From NCBI GenBank assembly GCA_037833965.1, contig AP031356.1, forward strand, positions 10,438,501-10,502,500: a stretch of DNA of 64,000 nt, given 5' to 3'. This document shows positions 1 through 10,936 of this stretch, one piece after another. How positions within the stretch are numbered: the first letter of the stretch is position 1; every line of letters begins with the position of its first letter. Source of the stretch: Marchantia polymorpha subsp. ruderalis (taxonomy: Eukaryota; Streptophyta; Marchantiopsida; Marchantiales; Marchantiaceae). Made by a program: the position numbers and the translations under genes. The notes beneath the pieces are model-generated. The model ran no database searches, was not told the origin of the DNA, and saw only the letters and a list, made by a program, of their open reading frames with translations.

Positions 1-133
1 AGCCGACCAAGCAGCCCAATTTTTAACTCTTGCATTGGCGGAAGCTTTCCACTTGTACTAAAATCGAGGCTATAGTGATTTTTTTCTTGACCAGTAATAT
101 CCCGTATGCTCATATCATAATTCTTCTGAACAG

Positions 134-244
134 GATAAAGCATTGGCAGAATTAGCCATTGAGGACAAAAGAAGAGAGTATGAAGCTGCAGAGAAATACC
201 TGGAGGATGCGTTACATTCAGCTCTGAACACGCCGAATGACTGA
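134..244 (+). CDS. Terminal exon of an unidentified gene (partial)
   Basis: A plausible 3' splice site (TTCTGAACAG) at 124-133 is followed by an open frame of 36 codons ending in TGA at 242-244. The peptide starts DKALAELAIEDKRREYEAAE and is a charged, heptad-like helix ending ALNTPND. An upstream exon may lie at 1-54, ending at a GTACTA donor; reading frame 1 joins it in phase, while the more protein-like frame 2 does not, so that exon is uncertain. I do not recognise the protein; it could be the C-terminal helix of any coiled-coil protein. The rest of the gene lies left of the window. Confidence 0.45.
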   Translation, partial: DKALAELAIEDKRREYEAAEKYLEDALHSALNTPND

Positions 245-3200
245 TTCGAGCGGTCATTTGTCACGAGCTAACCGAAAGGTCAAAGTCCTGAGGAGGAAGC
301 AATGCATGTTCAGGAGTCTACTGTACTAGCCATGGTCCCTTTGCTGGGCATGGCTGCCTGAGATCGGCATTCCATGTCCATATGATCATTCTTATGAATA
401 CTCAGTTTTTTTTCATCCTTGTGTAGCTAGTAGAATAGATGAAGGTGTAAGAGTGTATCAAACAACACCCCTGCATAGTGTTAGTTTTAGTGCAATGAGC
501 TGGACCTTCCGCTGTCGATTAAAGAAGAGGTAAGCTTACTGGATTGTAAGCGTAATTCGTCGTTTCGTTGCCATGATATGTCCGATTGGGAACCGTCATT
601 GGTGTATAAACTGTTGATGTTTTTGGATGTCTTCCCATCTCTAACGTATAGCCTATGGAAAACTTCTCTGTGAATATCTTTATTGTACCACCATACGTCC
701 CGCTGTAGTATATGAATATGAAAGTTGTTCTGACACGCCTTAAGAACTGACATCGAGATCGTTGTATGAATTTTGTCCTTAATTCCGTTCTCAGTACACG
801 AGTTGATAGTTATGGTATGTTTCTGGGAGGTTGAATAGAGCAGTTACGGCTCAATAGTTGTGCTGAAAAAAGCGGAGGCAAGTCGGTCCGACCATTAACC
901 CTTAATCGGCTTCTTGATGTTTTAAACACCAAGTCACCATCTGAGGAGGCTTAAATTATTAGGTACAAGTCGAGATTGCATCAATTTCAAAGCAGGTTTG
1001 AAAGGATAAGTCTGATCTGTGTCGTTTTGTCCTGAAAAAGACAGCAGGCCAGCTGGGCATTTTGCCCAGCTTGATTCTGTCCTTCAAAAGCAGCATATCT
1101 CAGTGTAGAATGATGTGCAGTCGATGAGGTTGGTGGTTACAAAATGCGGATGTCTTTTGGTTTCTAGTTCATACTAATCTTCCCTTGTACAAACGTTTGT
1201 CGTCTAGAGCACGAAGGTCGCAGTAGGATAGAAAATCTCTACATTTCATGTGTTTTAAGGTTTGTAACGTATGTGACAGAGTTGGTCAAGTTTTTGGTTT
1301 CATCTCCATTGCTCTAAATATGAACTGTCTGGACGAAGTGCATCCACAGAAGGTCGTTTGAAGACTGAAACTGCTTTGGAATCCGTACATATTTCTGACG
1401 TACGTCGTTTTAACGGGAAGTCAGATTTCAGTACACAAAAAATTAGTACGATTCTAAGCATCTCAAGATACTGATACTGGGGGCCAGCCAAAAGTATCGT
1501 GTAATAGATTGCTGAAAAAAGTACTCATCTTACAAATGAAATTTCTTTTTTGGATTGCCCCCTCGTGGCTAATTGTCGTTCCTTTTTGCTGCCTCATCGG
1601 CTAGACTGTTGCCAGCCATTACTAGCTCTCAGCAGTCTCGGTACAACTCTAGAGTAAATGCTACTTGTCAGCGTTCGCAGGATTGCCGACAGCCTTTTTG
1701 TTCCTCTATCCGGAGCCCATCGCACCCGATTGAATTCAGATCTCCATCACTACACCTTGGACAGATGATTGATAGCATCGTACAAATGTAGAGCGTCCAT
1801 GATGCTTCCGAATCAAGACAGCGTGTCGTATACATCTCAGCATCAAGGCCATCTCCGAAGTGCTGGATTGATCTTCCCTTACTGTAGCAGTCTCAAAAAA
1901 TCTCCAACATTGGAAGTCGCATATACTTCCAACCACTACAGAGCTAACCAGCGCTATGAGCAACCGAGCTAATTTTCTGGATCCAAGATACCAACAACGG
2001 TCTAACACTTGGTGTAGAGTTCTGATCACTTGCCGGGTACTGTCACAGAGGTGCTGGTTTCGTCTCTCAACATGTCCTTGGAGATTCCGTTATGTATTCC
2101 CTCAATTGAGCTGACGATGATGTCAGTCAAGTAAGAGTAACATAGTAACATCTTGGGTGGGATACCTATGTATGTGTGGTTTCAGCCTAAGATGTGGAGC
2201 TATGGAACGCAACAGGCAAGCAATGCGCGTTTTCCACGAGAACCTGTCTCTTGCTGAGGCCTCTAGTCAAGTACAAGTTTTTCTGAAGCTTTCTCACGAT
2301 TAAAGATGGACATTCACATGCGATTCTGTTGGTCTCACTGTGCTATTGGAGCTCGGGATCACTGTTGATGTGAAGATGGACCAGCGCTCGCGAGGTTCAT
2401 TCAATGCTAGCCCCACAATGTCTCCCTCCTCCTTGATACCCTAGCTGCTTAGACGAGTAGAAGTAAAAATTCTCCTGAGATCTCGAAGAAGCCTGTTTGG
2501 AAGCAAGTCAAGAAGATTCCGAACGATGTCACATAGTACAGTGATTCTTATCTGTACACTGAACGTAGAACGTAGATCATATGCTAGACGTGAAGATTGC
2601 TCGTCCTGTACACGAGTTCTACACAACCACCGCACAGCCGGCTGCTAGCATGGGGTCCTGTCAGGAAAGAACCAAGTGGACCACTCTGGCAGCCCATTGT
2701 TTCTGAAGTTCTGAAGGCTTGAAGGTAGGACTGAATTTGGCCGCAGCTGCAACGCGACATCATGGGTCGGATCCATCTTCGCTCTTTTAGATCGCGTTTT
2801 GACAAACAACAATGATACTGATGTACAGCATCCGTGAGAAACGCTAGCTGGGGAGGAAGAGGAAAGGGGTGAAGAAACATTAAAGTACTGCTCGGCCGCA
2901 GACTATTCATTCCCTGTTGCGAAGGTCATCATTCCTCCATAGTGGGAAGAGAAGAAGCTCCCTCCGTTCCTCCCTTCTGCAGCAGTATGCAGTTCGTAAT
3001 GAGCTTGTCCTAGATTATGCCGAGCCTTCCGTCTTGTATTTAGTGGCCAGTTGTCTTCCCTAGCTGGACGTTTATGCTCGGCAGGGCCTGCTGCCGCTAT
3101 TGCTGCTATTGTTGTTTCGTACGGTCCTCCTTTGCTCTCGAGTTTCTCTGGCATCATCGGAGAGTACGATGAAATCGTTTGCCGTCTCAAGGGGGCTGCA

Positions 3201-5299
3201 CCGTTGACTGTTTTATCAAGATACCTTTAAAAAAGACAGTGGACGAGAAACATTCAGGTGGCCTCACAGATGAGCATAGAAGTGCACTTTTGCTCTTGAA
3301 CCACCACCCTTCCTTCATATTTTCTGAGTGCAGACAAGGTGAAGCCCTCTAGAGAAATATTGGTGACCCAGTAGATATGCGAAATTTGATGACTGTTGTG
3401 GGAACGAAGTCCCAGGTTACTTACTTAATTACAGGCGACATCCTCCTGAGTTTGCCAATGCCATGGATCTTGACCTTCAGCACACACGCTGGATAGGATT
3501 GGGTTATAGTCACGTCACTTTACAGTTCTTGCTCACATCAGACAGACGAACGTACCGGCGTTAGCTTCCAATGGAGATGCTTCTCTGGCACTGGATGGAT
3601 GCTAATCTGCATGATCATGCTGATTATGATTGCTATGCTACCGACAAGCCGAGTGGCCCTGAGAGCTCTCTGCGTTCAGCGTTGACAGCCTCATTCGTCG
3701 CTCGAGTAGTTGACAAGTTGACCGTCGAGAGTTCTGTATACTAAATTCTGGCGCTCTGCATCGTAGAAAGGCCTTTCGCATACATATTCTTTCAATGGAT
3801 GCATCCCGAGTTTCAATTGCCGTACAGGTAGACCTCCAGCTAGAGGTATCACCATGCTGATTCTGAATTAAGATTCTGGGGTCTGAGGAGTCTGAGGAGT
3901 CTGTGGTCATGGTTCGGGACTGATGAAGTTTGAGCACATTGAAATGAATCAAAACCGAGTTAAGCTACTGTACCCCTGGATTATGGATCTGTAGTCCTCT
4001 TGATTCATCTCTGTTCCTGTTTGGCCCATTCTCCGTGCATTCGTTTGCAGCCTTGGGTTGCTCGAGAACTCATTATTGCCGAGAGAGGGAGAACTAACCG
4101 AGTCGAACAAAACTGAAAGCAGCCCACTAGAGGAAGGCCGATTGTGATGAGCCTTGAAGGAAATCCAAGAAACAAGAGACTCAGACATATGCAGCGGCTC
4201 TATCGAAGGGCCACATAAGCTGATGAAAATTCCTTCTGGAATGATGATATGAGAGTGGAAGACATTTCAGTTCTCACCTTACGGCTGCTGTCCCCAAGCA
4301 CGAAGTTTCGTGAGGCAGGCGACGCTCGATCGTTGCTGATGCGAGCGACGAGGTTAGTTCAAAACAGAACATATGACCGGTGCAAAACTTGTCCTACGCT
4401 TCTGCTGCAAATTCGAGCGAGGTTCAGTGCAAGGTCGATGGGTGACTCGAACGATTGCTGTGCACAATGTAACCTGGAATGAATGAGGAGTGCTCCAAAT
4501 TTTTGGTTGCAGCAGTCTCGAGACGCAATGAAGGAGAGCAATGATCGACTCTCCTCGTTCACCTGATGAAATAAGGACCCAACAGCACCAAGTTAGAAGC
4601 ACAAGTTCCTGTGGCCATGCCTGAATTCCTCAACTCGAAATATGATCTACAACGTCCCACTTTCATCGTGCACCGGGCGTGGCATGAAAAATGAATGATC
4701 TCTGAGTTATGAGACAAAATTGCGCTGTTTTCAACCATCCGGCCGTCGATGTCGATTGGGCATCATTGGCCCCGCCTTGTGAGTGGATTAGGTGCATTTG
4801 CAGTGACGAGAGAACAGTTTCAGATGAAAACGTTCCGTCCCTGTCTTGTTTTAGAGTATCTCCTGTCACTGCAGAAAGTTATCACTCGTCGATAGATTCA
4901 AAATTCGTCGTCATATGCTGCAGTAGGGTCCACGGCATGAAGTATGGAGCGGCAATCGGTTTGATTCTTCGGCTCGGAATCTGGTTTGTAAGCGACATCG
5001 AACCTGCTCTATATTCGAGGGTACAGGAGCTACATCTCGTACGTCGACACGAGCAGGAGCAGGAGGAATTGGAGGGCTGGTCTAGCTGTGCCCGGAGCAT
5101 TCCCGGACGGCAAGGAATGGTCAGTGAGTTGTAGAGGGAGAAAGTCTCAGGAACCTCTACCGTCGGAGGTGTTCGACGGAACTGGTTAAAGGCTGGAAGC
5201 ATCGATCTCTGGGATTCTTCGGGACTGTTCGTCTGTCGTCGACATATTGTCCTCTTCTCGATGAGCGATTTGCGCTTCTCTGGCCAGCTTTCATTGTCA
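245..5299. other. Intergenic region, no recognisable gene
   Basis: The first few hundred bases are probably the 3' UTR of the exon at 134-244. Beyond that I find only short frames on both strands (longest about 145 codons, near 4.7-5.3 kb), and none has a motif, homology or splice pattern I can recognise. The frames at 4709-5134 (+) and 4882-5319 (-) overlap each other, which suggests chance openness of a GC-richer stretch. A non-coding RNA or a fast-evolving gene cannot be excluded. Confidence 0.5.
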
Positions 5300-7897
5300 T
5301 AATCCAAGCATGCAATCAATGCAGCGTGATGGAACAGCCTTTTCCTCCCTCGATGTACTGCGCGGGAAGCAAGGAAGCAAGCAAGGAAGGAAGGGACTGT
5401 GGCCGTGATAGTGATAGTGACAGTGACACCACCACCATCACCATCATCATCAAAGCAGCATCGAGGGTTTCAGAGGGGCCAAGCGAGAGCACAAGGTTCG
5501 TTCCTTTCGAGGTACACCGCACTTGCCCTCCATGCGACTTGTACGAGCAGACCGGTCTCCATACTTCATTCATTCGATCGAGAAAAGGATCAGATGCATC
5601 CATTGCAGCAGCAGCCTCCAACAAACTCCTGTACTGCCGTACTGCTGCTGCTGCTGTACCGCATGCACGAATAACCTGCTTCTTTCATTTCGCCATCCTA
5701 GATCTGGGCACGACTCATGCGCCTATCACTTGTAATGATCAGCTCTATCTCCGGGCCTCAGTACATGCACCGCTTTCCTTCCGGTCCACCGCGACCGACG
5801 ACGACGCTCATGGCCAATGTCCTCTCCCCAACGCATTTCGTCTTGTCTTCTGTCCGAGGGGAGGGAGGGAGTGCTGTACAGATTCTTGTCCAAATCTTGT
5901 CGAGCTCGACGGTCCTTTCTCTTGCGCTCGTCCTTCAACGCTGTCACCATCGCCAGAGCTTACAGTACTTCCGTTAACGATGTTGGGCTCGTCCTCCATG
6001 CCCACCACATCGTGCACGCCTCGAGGTCAAAGTTCGTTTGCAGATCGTTTCTGAATGTTCCGACTCGATTCAAGGTCGCTCGGACCGTGACGCTCATGCT
6101 GGCCAGGACAGAGCAGGATTACAGCCCAAATCCTCGAATCCCTCTCTACGGACCTTTTGCGTGCCCCCGTCACCATCGCCGTCACGGCCAGCGCCACTGG
6201 ACTGTGCAGTACTTCCGTCGAGGAGTTTCGTTTCGTTCGGGTCCAAATGTACCTCTCGAGGCCCCCCTTCGATCGATCGCAGCCACCACATCCGTCCGGG
6301 TCAAAATTCGTTCTGAGTTCGTTTCGGACCGTGACGCGAGATCGATAGGATTTGCTTGACAACGAAATGTCCACGGACGTCCTGCAGCATTCGATTTCGG
6401 TTTCGAGCTCGAGCTCGGTCGCAGTTGCGGTTTCAGTTTCGGTTCGAGCAGAGGACGGTACGACGGATCGACCGAACACTACAGGACGGTACGGCGCAAG
6501 CGAGAGGAGAGGGCCAGTCAGTCAGAGGAAGGTCAGTGTGTCCTGGAGCGAAGAAAATGGAGAAAGTGACGAGTCAAAGCTTGAGCAGTAGTACGGGGGA
6601 GGTACAGGCCAGACGTCCAGAGCTCAGAGAGTCCACAGAGCACAAAGCCGTACAATGATTGATCTCAGTTTGCACCGAGGATTTATACCGCAAACAGGGG
6701 TACGTCCACGAGTCATAATGAAAGATTCGATCCAATCTAGAGCGAGAGATTTCAGACAGTTCAATGAGTGCCGCGCATCGCCATTAATGCCTACGTGGAA
6801 TTTATACACCCAGAATGACAGAAAAGTGCTCATGGCGCCCGAGTCAATGCACGGAAGCAGGCCTCGCTCGCTGAATCCGGTGGTCGAAAGGGAGACAAAA
6901 TTAGCTGGACCAAGGAAGGATGTTCTGTACAGCCTTCCCCGAAACTTACAAAGTCGTCTAAAAAGCCCCCATGGACTATTTTAGTGCTCGCCCGCCCTGT
7001 GGCTCAGAGCAGATCTACCTGTGGCTGAAAGGCCTAGAGAGAGGCCCAACTAACAAACCAGAAGCCAGAGCGAGGAATCGTGGACGGGGAAATCAGCAAA
7101 TGAGCTTGAGATGGAGATGGAGATGAAGATGAAGATGCATGTGAGAGCATGGCACCATCCTTGTCGTCGCATTGGCAGTGGCGGGGTATGTTTGAGATTT
7201 GACCAGGTCGGTGGGGCCCCGAGGTGGCGTAAGATGTGTCCATGCTCAGAGTTGGATCTCTATCTCTGGGACCTCTCGAGTCTCGATCTGCTGCTTGCTT
7301 CGCAGTCAGTCAGACAAAGCAGAATCGCGAGACGAGGCCGGGTCCGGCAGGGCAGGGACGGGAAGGACGAGCCCCGCCCAGCCTCGCGCCATCGACCATC
7401 GGCCATCGGCATCGGCAGCAGCAGCAGCGGCATCAGCATGGATTATAGTTGAGGAGGGAGGCTCAGGTGAGAAATTCGATTCGCGAGCTGGTGGCATGCG
7501 TTCGGCCTCATCATAAGTCGAGTGCGTCCCCGGCAGGTCGAGTGACAGGCCTCCGCGTGGCCGCTGCTGCTGCTGCATCCATCGTCGATGGTCTATGGAG
7601 AGCTGACATTGGCCCTCGACCTCCTCGACCTCCTCGCCCTCCTTCCTTAACCGCGGGTCGCTCTTATCTGAGCGACGGTGGCACCACCGCAGGCCGAGCA
7701 CATTGGCACCCCAGCAGCAGCTTTCTCTCTCGGCTTCGACGGACGAATGTCGATTTGTCGATTGCCCGGCTCCTTCATCCCTTCATCGCCTTGCCCTGTC
7801 CTGCCCTGCCCTGCCCTCCTCCTTCAGCTCTCGCGCTGAGGCCTTGCTTTCGAAGCGCATCGCATCGATTCCAAGCGGCTGACAGCTGATCTCGCCG
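5300..7897 (+). promoter_or_regulatory. GC-rich, simple-repeat-rich leader/promoter of the F-box gene
   Basis: Base composition shifts to GC-rich here, with many imperfect short repeats: GAAGCAAG/GAAGG runs near 5370, CACCAC/CATCAT near 5429-5452, CAG and CTG runs at 5605-5655, GGAGAT/GAAGAT at 7108-7137, GCAGCAGCAG near 7415, CTCCTCGAC repeats near 7610 and CCTGCC repeats near 7797-7815. Overlapping open frames on both strands (5326-6359) share the stretch and look like by-products of composition. By position it is the promoter and probably a long 5' UTR of the gene starting at 7898. No TATA box or transcription start can be fixed from sequence alone. Confidence 0.4.
5930..6345. repeat. Degenerate direct duplication (~250 bp offset)
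   Basis: Two segments share the same order of short blocks: a GTCACCATCGCC block, CAGTACTTCCGT, a CTCGAGG block, then GGTCAAA-TTCGTT and CGGACCGTGACGC. The first copy runs from about 5940 to 6095 and the second from about 6168 to 6335. The copies are separated by diverged sequence, so this is an old duplication in the leader region upstream of the F-box gene. Confidence 0.45.
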
Positions 7898-9379
7898 ATG
7901 TGGTGGTCGTCTGTGCAAGCCAGCGGTGAGAAGGCCAGGGCTCAGATCTACGCCTTGCTCAATTCGTCGCCCTTGAGCGCATTCTGGAAGTCTGACGACG
8001 ACGAGCTGAGCGAGCGGGAGCATCAGCAACAGCGGGGGCCGTCTGAAATGGAACCGGAGTCGTCGGGCGGCGATCAGCAGCAGACCGCGACGACGACGAC
8101 GACGATCTTCGAAGTGCCGTACGACGCGCTGCACAACGTTCTTCTTCGGCTGCCGTTACCCGACATCGCGCGCCTCTGCTGCGTGTGCAAGCGATGGGAC
8201 GCGCTCGTGCGCGCTCTGAACGTCTTCCGCTTCGGCGGGGGATGCGCGGCGTCGTCGAAGCCGTACTGCATCCGCGTGCGCAAGGACTGCCGCGAGCTCG
8301 AGGTCTACGACCGTTCGCTCCGCCGCTGCCACACGCTGTCGCTGGACTTCGTCGCGGCCTCGTACGACAAATTGTCGCTGCTCGCCTCGGGCGCGGGGTT
8401 CCTGCTGCTGCGAGCCGACGACGGGGCGCTGATCGTCTGCAATCCGCTGACCGAAATGTGGCGCGAGCTCCCGCCGCTCGACCCGCCGCCGGCCTTCACC
8501 AATTCGCGCCTGCTCCTGAACGCGCGCGAGCCATACCAGGGCATCTGCATCTGCCCTCCGCCGGGCTCCACCTTCTCGTTCTTCGACCCCGTCGATCATC
8601 CGGGCTCGGAGAGCCCCATTTTCTCAACAATTTTCGCCGATCCACTCAGCATGTCCTACTGCATTTTGATCGCGGGCTACAAGCGAGACGAGCGAGCCAG
8701 CGGAGTGTTAGGATCGACCTACGACTCCATGACTAGAATCTACCAATTCTCGACCGACTCGTGGACCTCGGGCGGCATGCTCCCGCGCAAGGAGTTCTAC
8801 GGCACGGGCGGCGTCTTCTGCAATGGCTTCTTCTACAGCGTGGTCCGCATCATGTGGCGCCGGCCGACCATCATTGTCTACGACTGGCGCAAGCGCGCCT
8901 GGAGCGACCTCGAGATCGACCTGCCCTCGTCCATTCTGCCTCCGCACCTCGTCGAGCACCACGGCGATCTGCTGATCGTCGGCTCGTGCTACGGCGACCA
9001 GTGGCGCCAGTACCTGCGGATCTCGGGCTCCTCCGCCGCTGCTGTCGCCGACTCGCCCCTCGAAGTGACGCAGCCGAGCTGCATTCGCATTTGGCAGCTC
9101 GTGCTGCACGAGGGCTCGAAGTGGACCGAGGTGACCCGCATGCCCAAGCAGCTCTACGACGATTTTGTCAAGCAGGCGAATGGCTACTACGAGTGCGTCG
9201 GCCGAGGCGACCTCATTTACTTCGCCAAGGAAAGCGGCCATGGGCCCGAGCTCGTTTACGACCTATCGTGCGACGAGTGGACGAGGGTTTCTGGAGGCGT
9301 CGCTGGCTCTGGCAACATGGCGCAAGTTCAATTCCGCAAAGAAATTCATCTTTTTAAACCTTCTGTTCGTGTTCCCTGA
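7898..9379 (+). CDS. F-box/kelch-repeat protein
   Basis: Intronless 493-residue protein. An F-box lies at about residues 73-112 (VPYDALHNVLLRLPLPDIAR, then CCVCKRW), the segment that binds SKP1 in SCF ubiquitin ligases. The rest (about 125-490) has the F-box-associated kelch/beta-propeller look, with recurring hydrophobic and Trp-containing strands (CNPLTEMWRELPPL, IYQFSTDSWTSGGMLP, IVYDWRKRAWSDLEID, LVYDLSCDEWTRVSGG). By family, it would select substrates for ubiquitination in cytosol or nucleus; the substrate cannot be read from sequence. The N-terminal 70 residues are low-complexity (Glu/Gln, a Thr run). The first ATG is used; an in-frame ATG at codon 51 also precedes the F-box. The gene is GC-rich (many G/C third positions), which opens long shadow frames on both strands. 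Confidence 0.92.
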   Translation: MWWSSVQASGEKARAQIYALLNSSPLSAFWKSDDDELSEREHQQQRGPSEMEPESSGGDQQQTATTTTTIFEVPYDALHNVLLRLPLPDIARLCCVCKRWDALVRALNVFRFGGGCAASSKPYCIRVRKDCRELEVYDRSLRRCHTLSLDFVAASYDKLSLLASGAGFLLLRADDGALIVCNPLTEMWRELPPLDPPPAFTNSRLLLNAREPYQGICICPPPGSTFSFFDPVDHPGSESPIFSTIFADPLSMSYCILIAGYKRDERASGVLGSTYDSMTRIYQFSTDSWTSGGMLPRKEFYGTGGVFCNGFFYSVVRIMWRRPTIIVYDWRKRAWSDLEIDLPSSILPPHLVEHHGDLLIVGSCYGDQWRQYLRISGSSAAAVADSPLEVTQPSCIRIWQLVLHEGSKWTEVTRMPKQLYDDFVKQANGYYECVGRGDLIYFAKESGHGPELVYDLSCDEWTRVSGGVAGSGNMAQVQFRKEIHLFKPSVRVP

Positions 9380-10936
9380 CATGCGTGCGAGCAGTGGCTT
9401 TCGTTCCTGACGTGCGCGACAGACGATCCTGGACTCGGTGAGTGCTGTGCTGTGCCATGGAAACTATTGTTTCATGTCCCTAGAGCAGCAGTTAAGCGAG
9501 CATCGCAAGTTAGAGGCAGGCTTGTCATTTTCAGCGGACGATGATGAGGAGATTTAATTCTGTGTACCAGATGCGCGAGAAGTTCTGTATATAATATCGG
9601 AGATCAGAAGCTTTGACACAACACTTGACTAATTGCAATTTTTTAACATGAAATTTGCCTCAAAAGCACATTCCTAAAATCATCGAAAGTCAACCAGCAA
9701 GCCAAGTCCTTGGTAGTTTGGCCAAATCCACCCTTTAGATTGCTTCTGTGGTTTAATTTATCCCCTTTTCAAATCTTTAAAAGGAAAAAAATTGCTTGGA
9801 TCTGGTAGGCTGGCTGGCTGTGTAGCTGCGGCCAATCAGAATCGGTGAGTGGATGTGACTGACTAGCACGCTCTGAAGCCTTCCAAGACATTGTTGACTT
9901 GGAATTTCGGAACAATTTGATTTTGTCCTCAATCCTCGCGTATTCCGGAGGAGATTTCTCGAGAATCGCTAACTCACGGTTCTACAGGCAATGATGCAAC
10001 TTTACTTATCCATTTAAAGGTTTAAAGGGTTGTTTTTGTTTAGCCCCATCATTCCCCGTAATCTACCAAATCCGCGCATTCTGCTGAATCAGATGAAGAG
10101 TGGTCCCAGGCAATAGGAGGATATGGATCAGAGGCTAGCTAGCCCGGGCAGATGACGGGCTCGGGTTTTGAGATCTAAATTGGATGTTGGTCTTTTTGAT
10201 AAAGCGAACACTTCTTCTTCTCAGACCATCCACTTGATGGTCGAGGCACGCGCAAGGGGGAGTGGCTTTTGGTGCGATGTTGAGGTAGGTGCGCCAAAAG
10301 TGGGTCTTCTATTTGCTACATGAATGACAAGACTCATTGCAATCTTCCTCCTCCTCTCTGAAGGCCCCTTGTTTCGAGGGACCTTCACTAATTGTGCAGG
10401 CAAGTGAAAACGTGCTAGCAAAAGCGTCATGCTTTTGAGTGAATGCAAGGCTCCTGGATCAGGTGTTAGGTAGAAAACTGAAAGGGGTGAGAATTTGCAT
10501 GGCAGAGACAGATCTCTAACGAGGGGAGCTCAGAAGGCAGTTCACGCCTTTTCTCCTCTCTGCATGAGGAATAGAAGCTACATGTGTGCAGGGTATCAAT
10601 ATTTAACCCAGGTTACAGACCTTGCGCTCTTTTATCAAGACTTACGAGCTTCCGCTTTCAGAGCCCAGGTTTTCGTCATCAGTGATCCAGGATTTACGTA
10701 AAGAATCTCGATACTCCATCTAGTTGTGTTACCTCTCTAATAGAGCACATTTTAGTCAGCCAGAATCCTTCAAGCATTTCACTTTGGTCATAAACCGACC
10801 TCGAAGCACGGGACAAGGATTGACAAATCGTACGAGCCTTAACGCGAGTCTTACGAGTCACGACGATTGCGGTAAGTGTGATTGACTAGGTTATGAAGCA
10901 TAATGTGGATTGCTGTGTTGGGATGGGTAGTTCGGT
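9380..10936. other. Intergenic between convergent F-box and SWEET genes
   Basis: The two genes converge here, so this stretch should hold both 3' UTRs and terminators of transcription. I see no coding pattern; the short frames at 10221-10448 (-) and 10495-10701 (+) have no recognisable motif. Confidence 0.5.

Noticed and set aside
2903..3190. 95-codon - strand frame with a relatively protein-like composition.
   Set aside because: No homologous motif, no splice partners, and no conservation evidence available in the window.
5326..6359. Frames of 242 and 180 codons on the + strand upstream of the F-box gene.
   Set aside because: They overlap each other and equally long - strand frames, and are composed of translated simple repeats.
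8156..9357. Long overlapping frames on both strands inside the F-box gene.
   Set aside because: They arise from strong G/C third-position use of the real frame; no recognisable protein.
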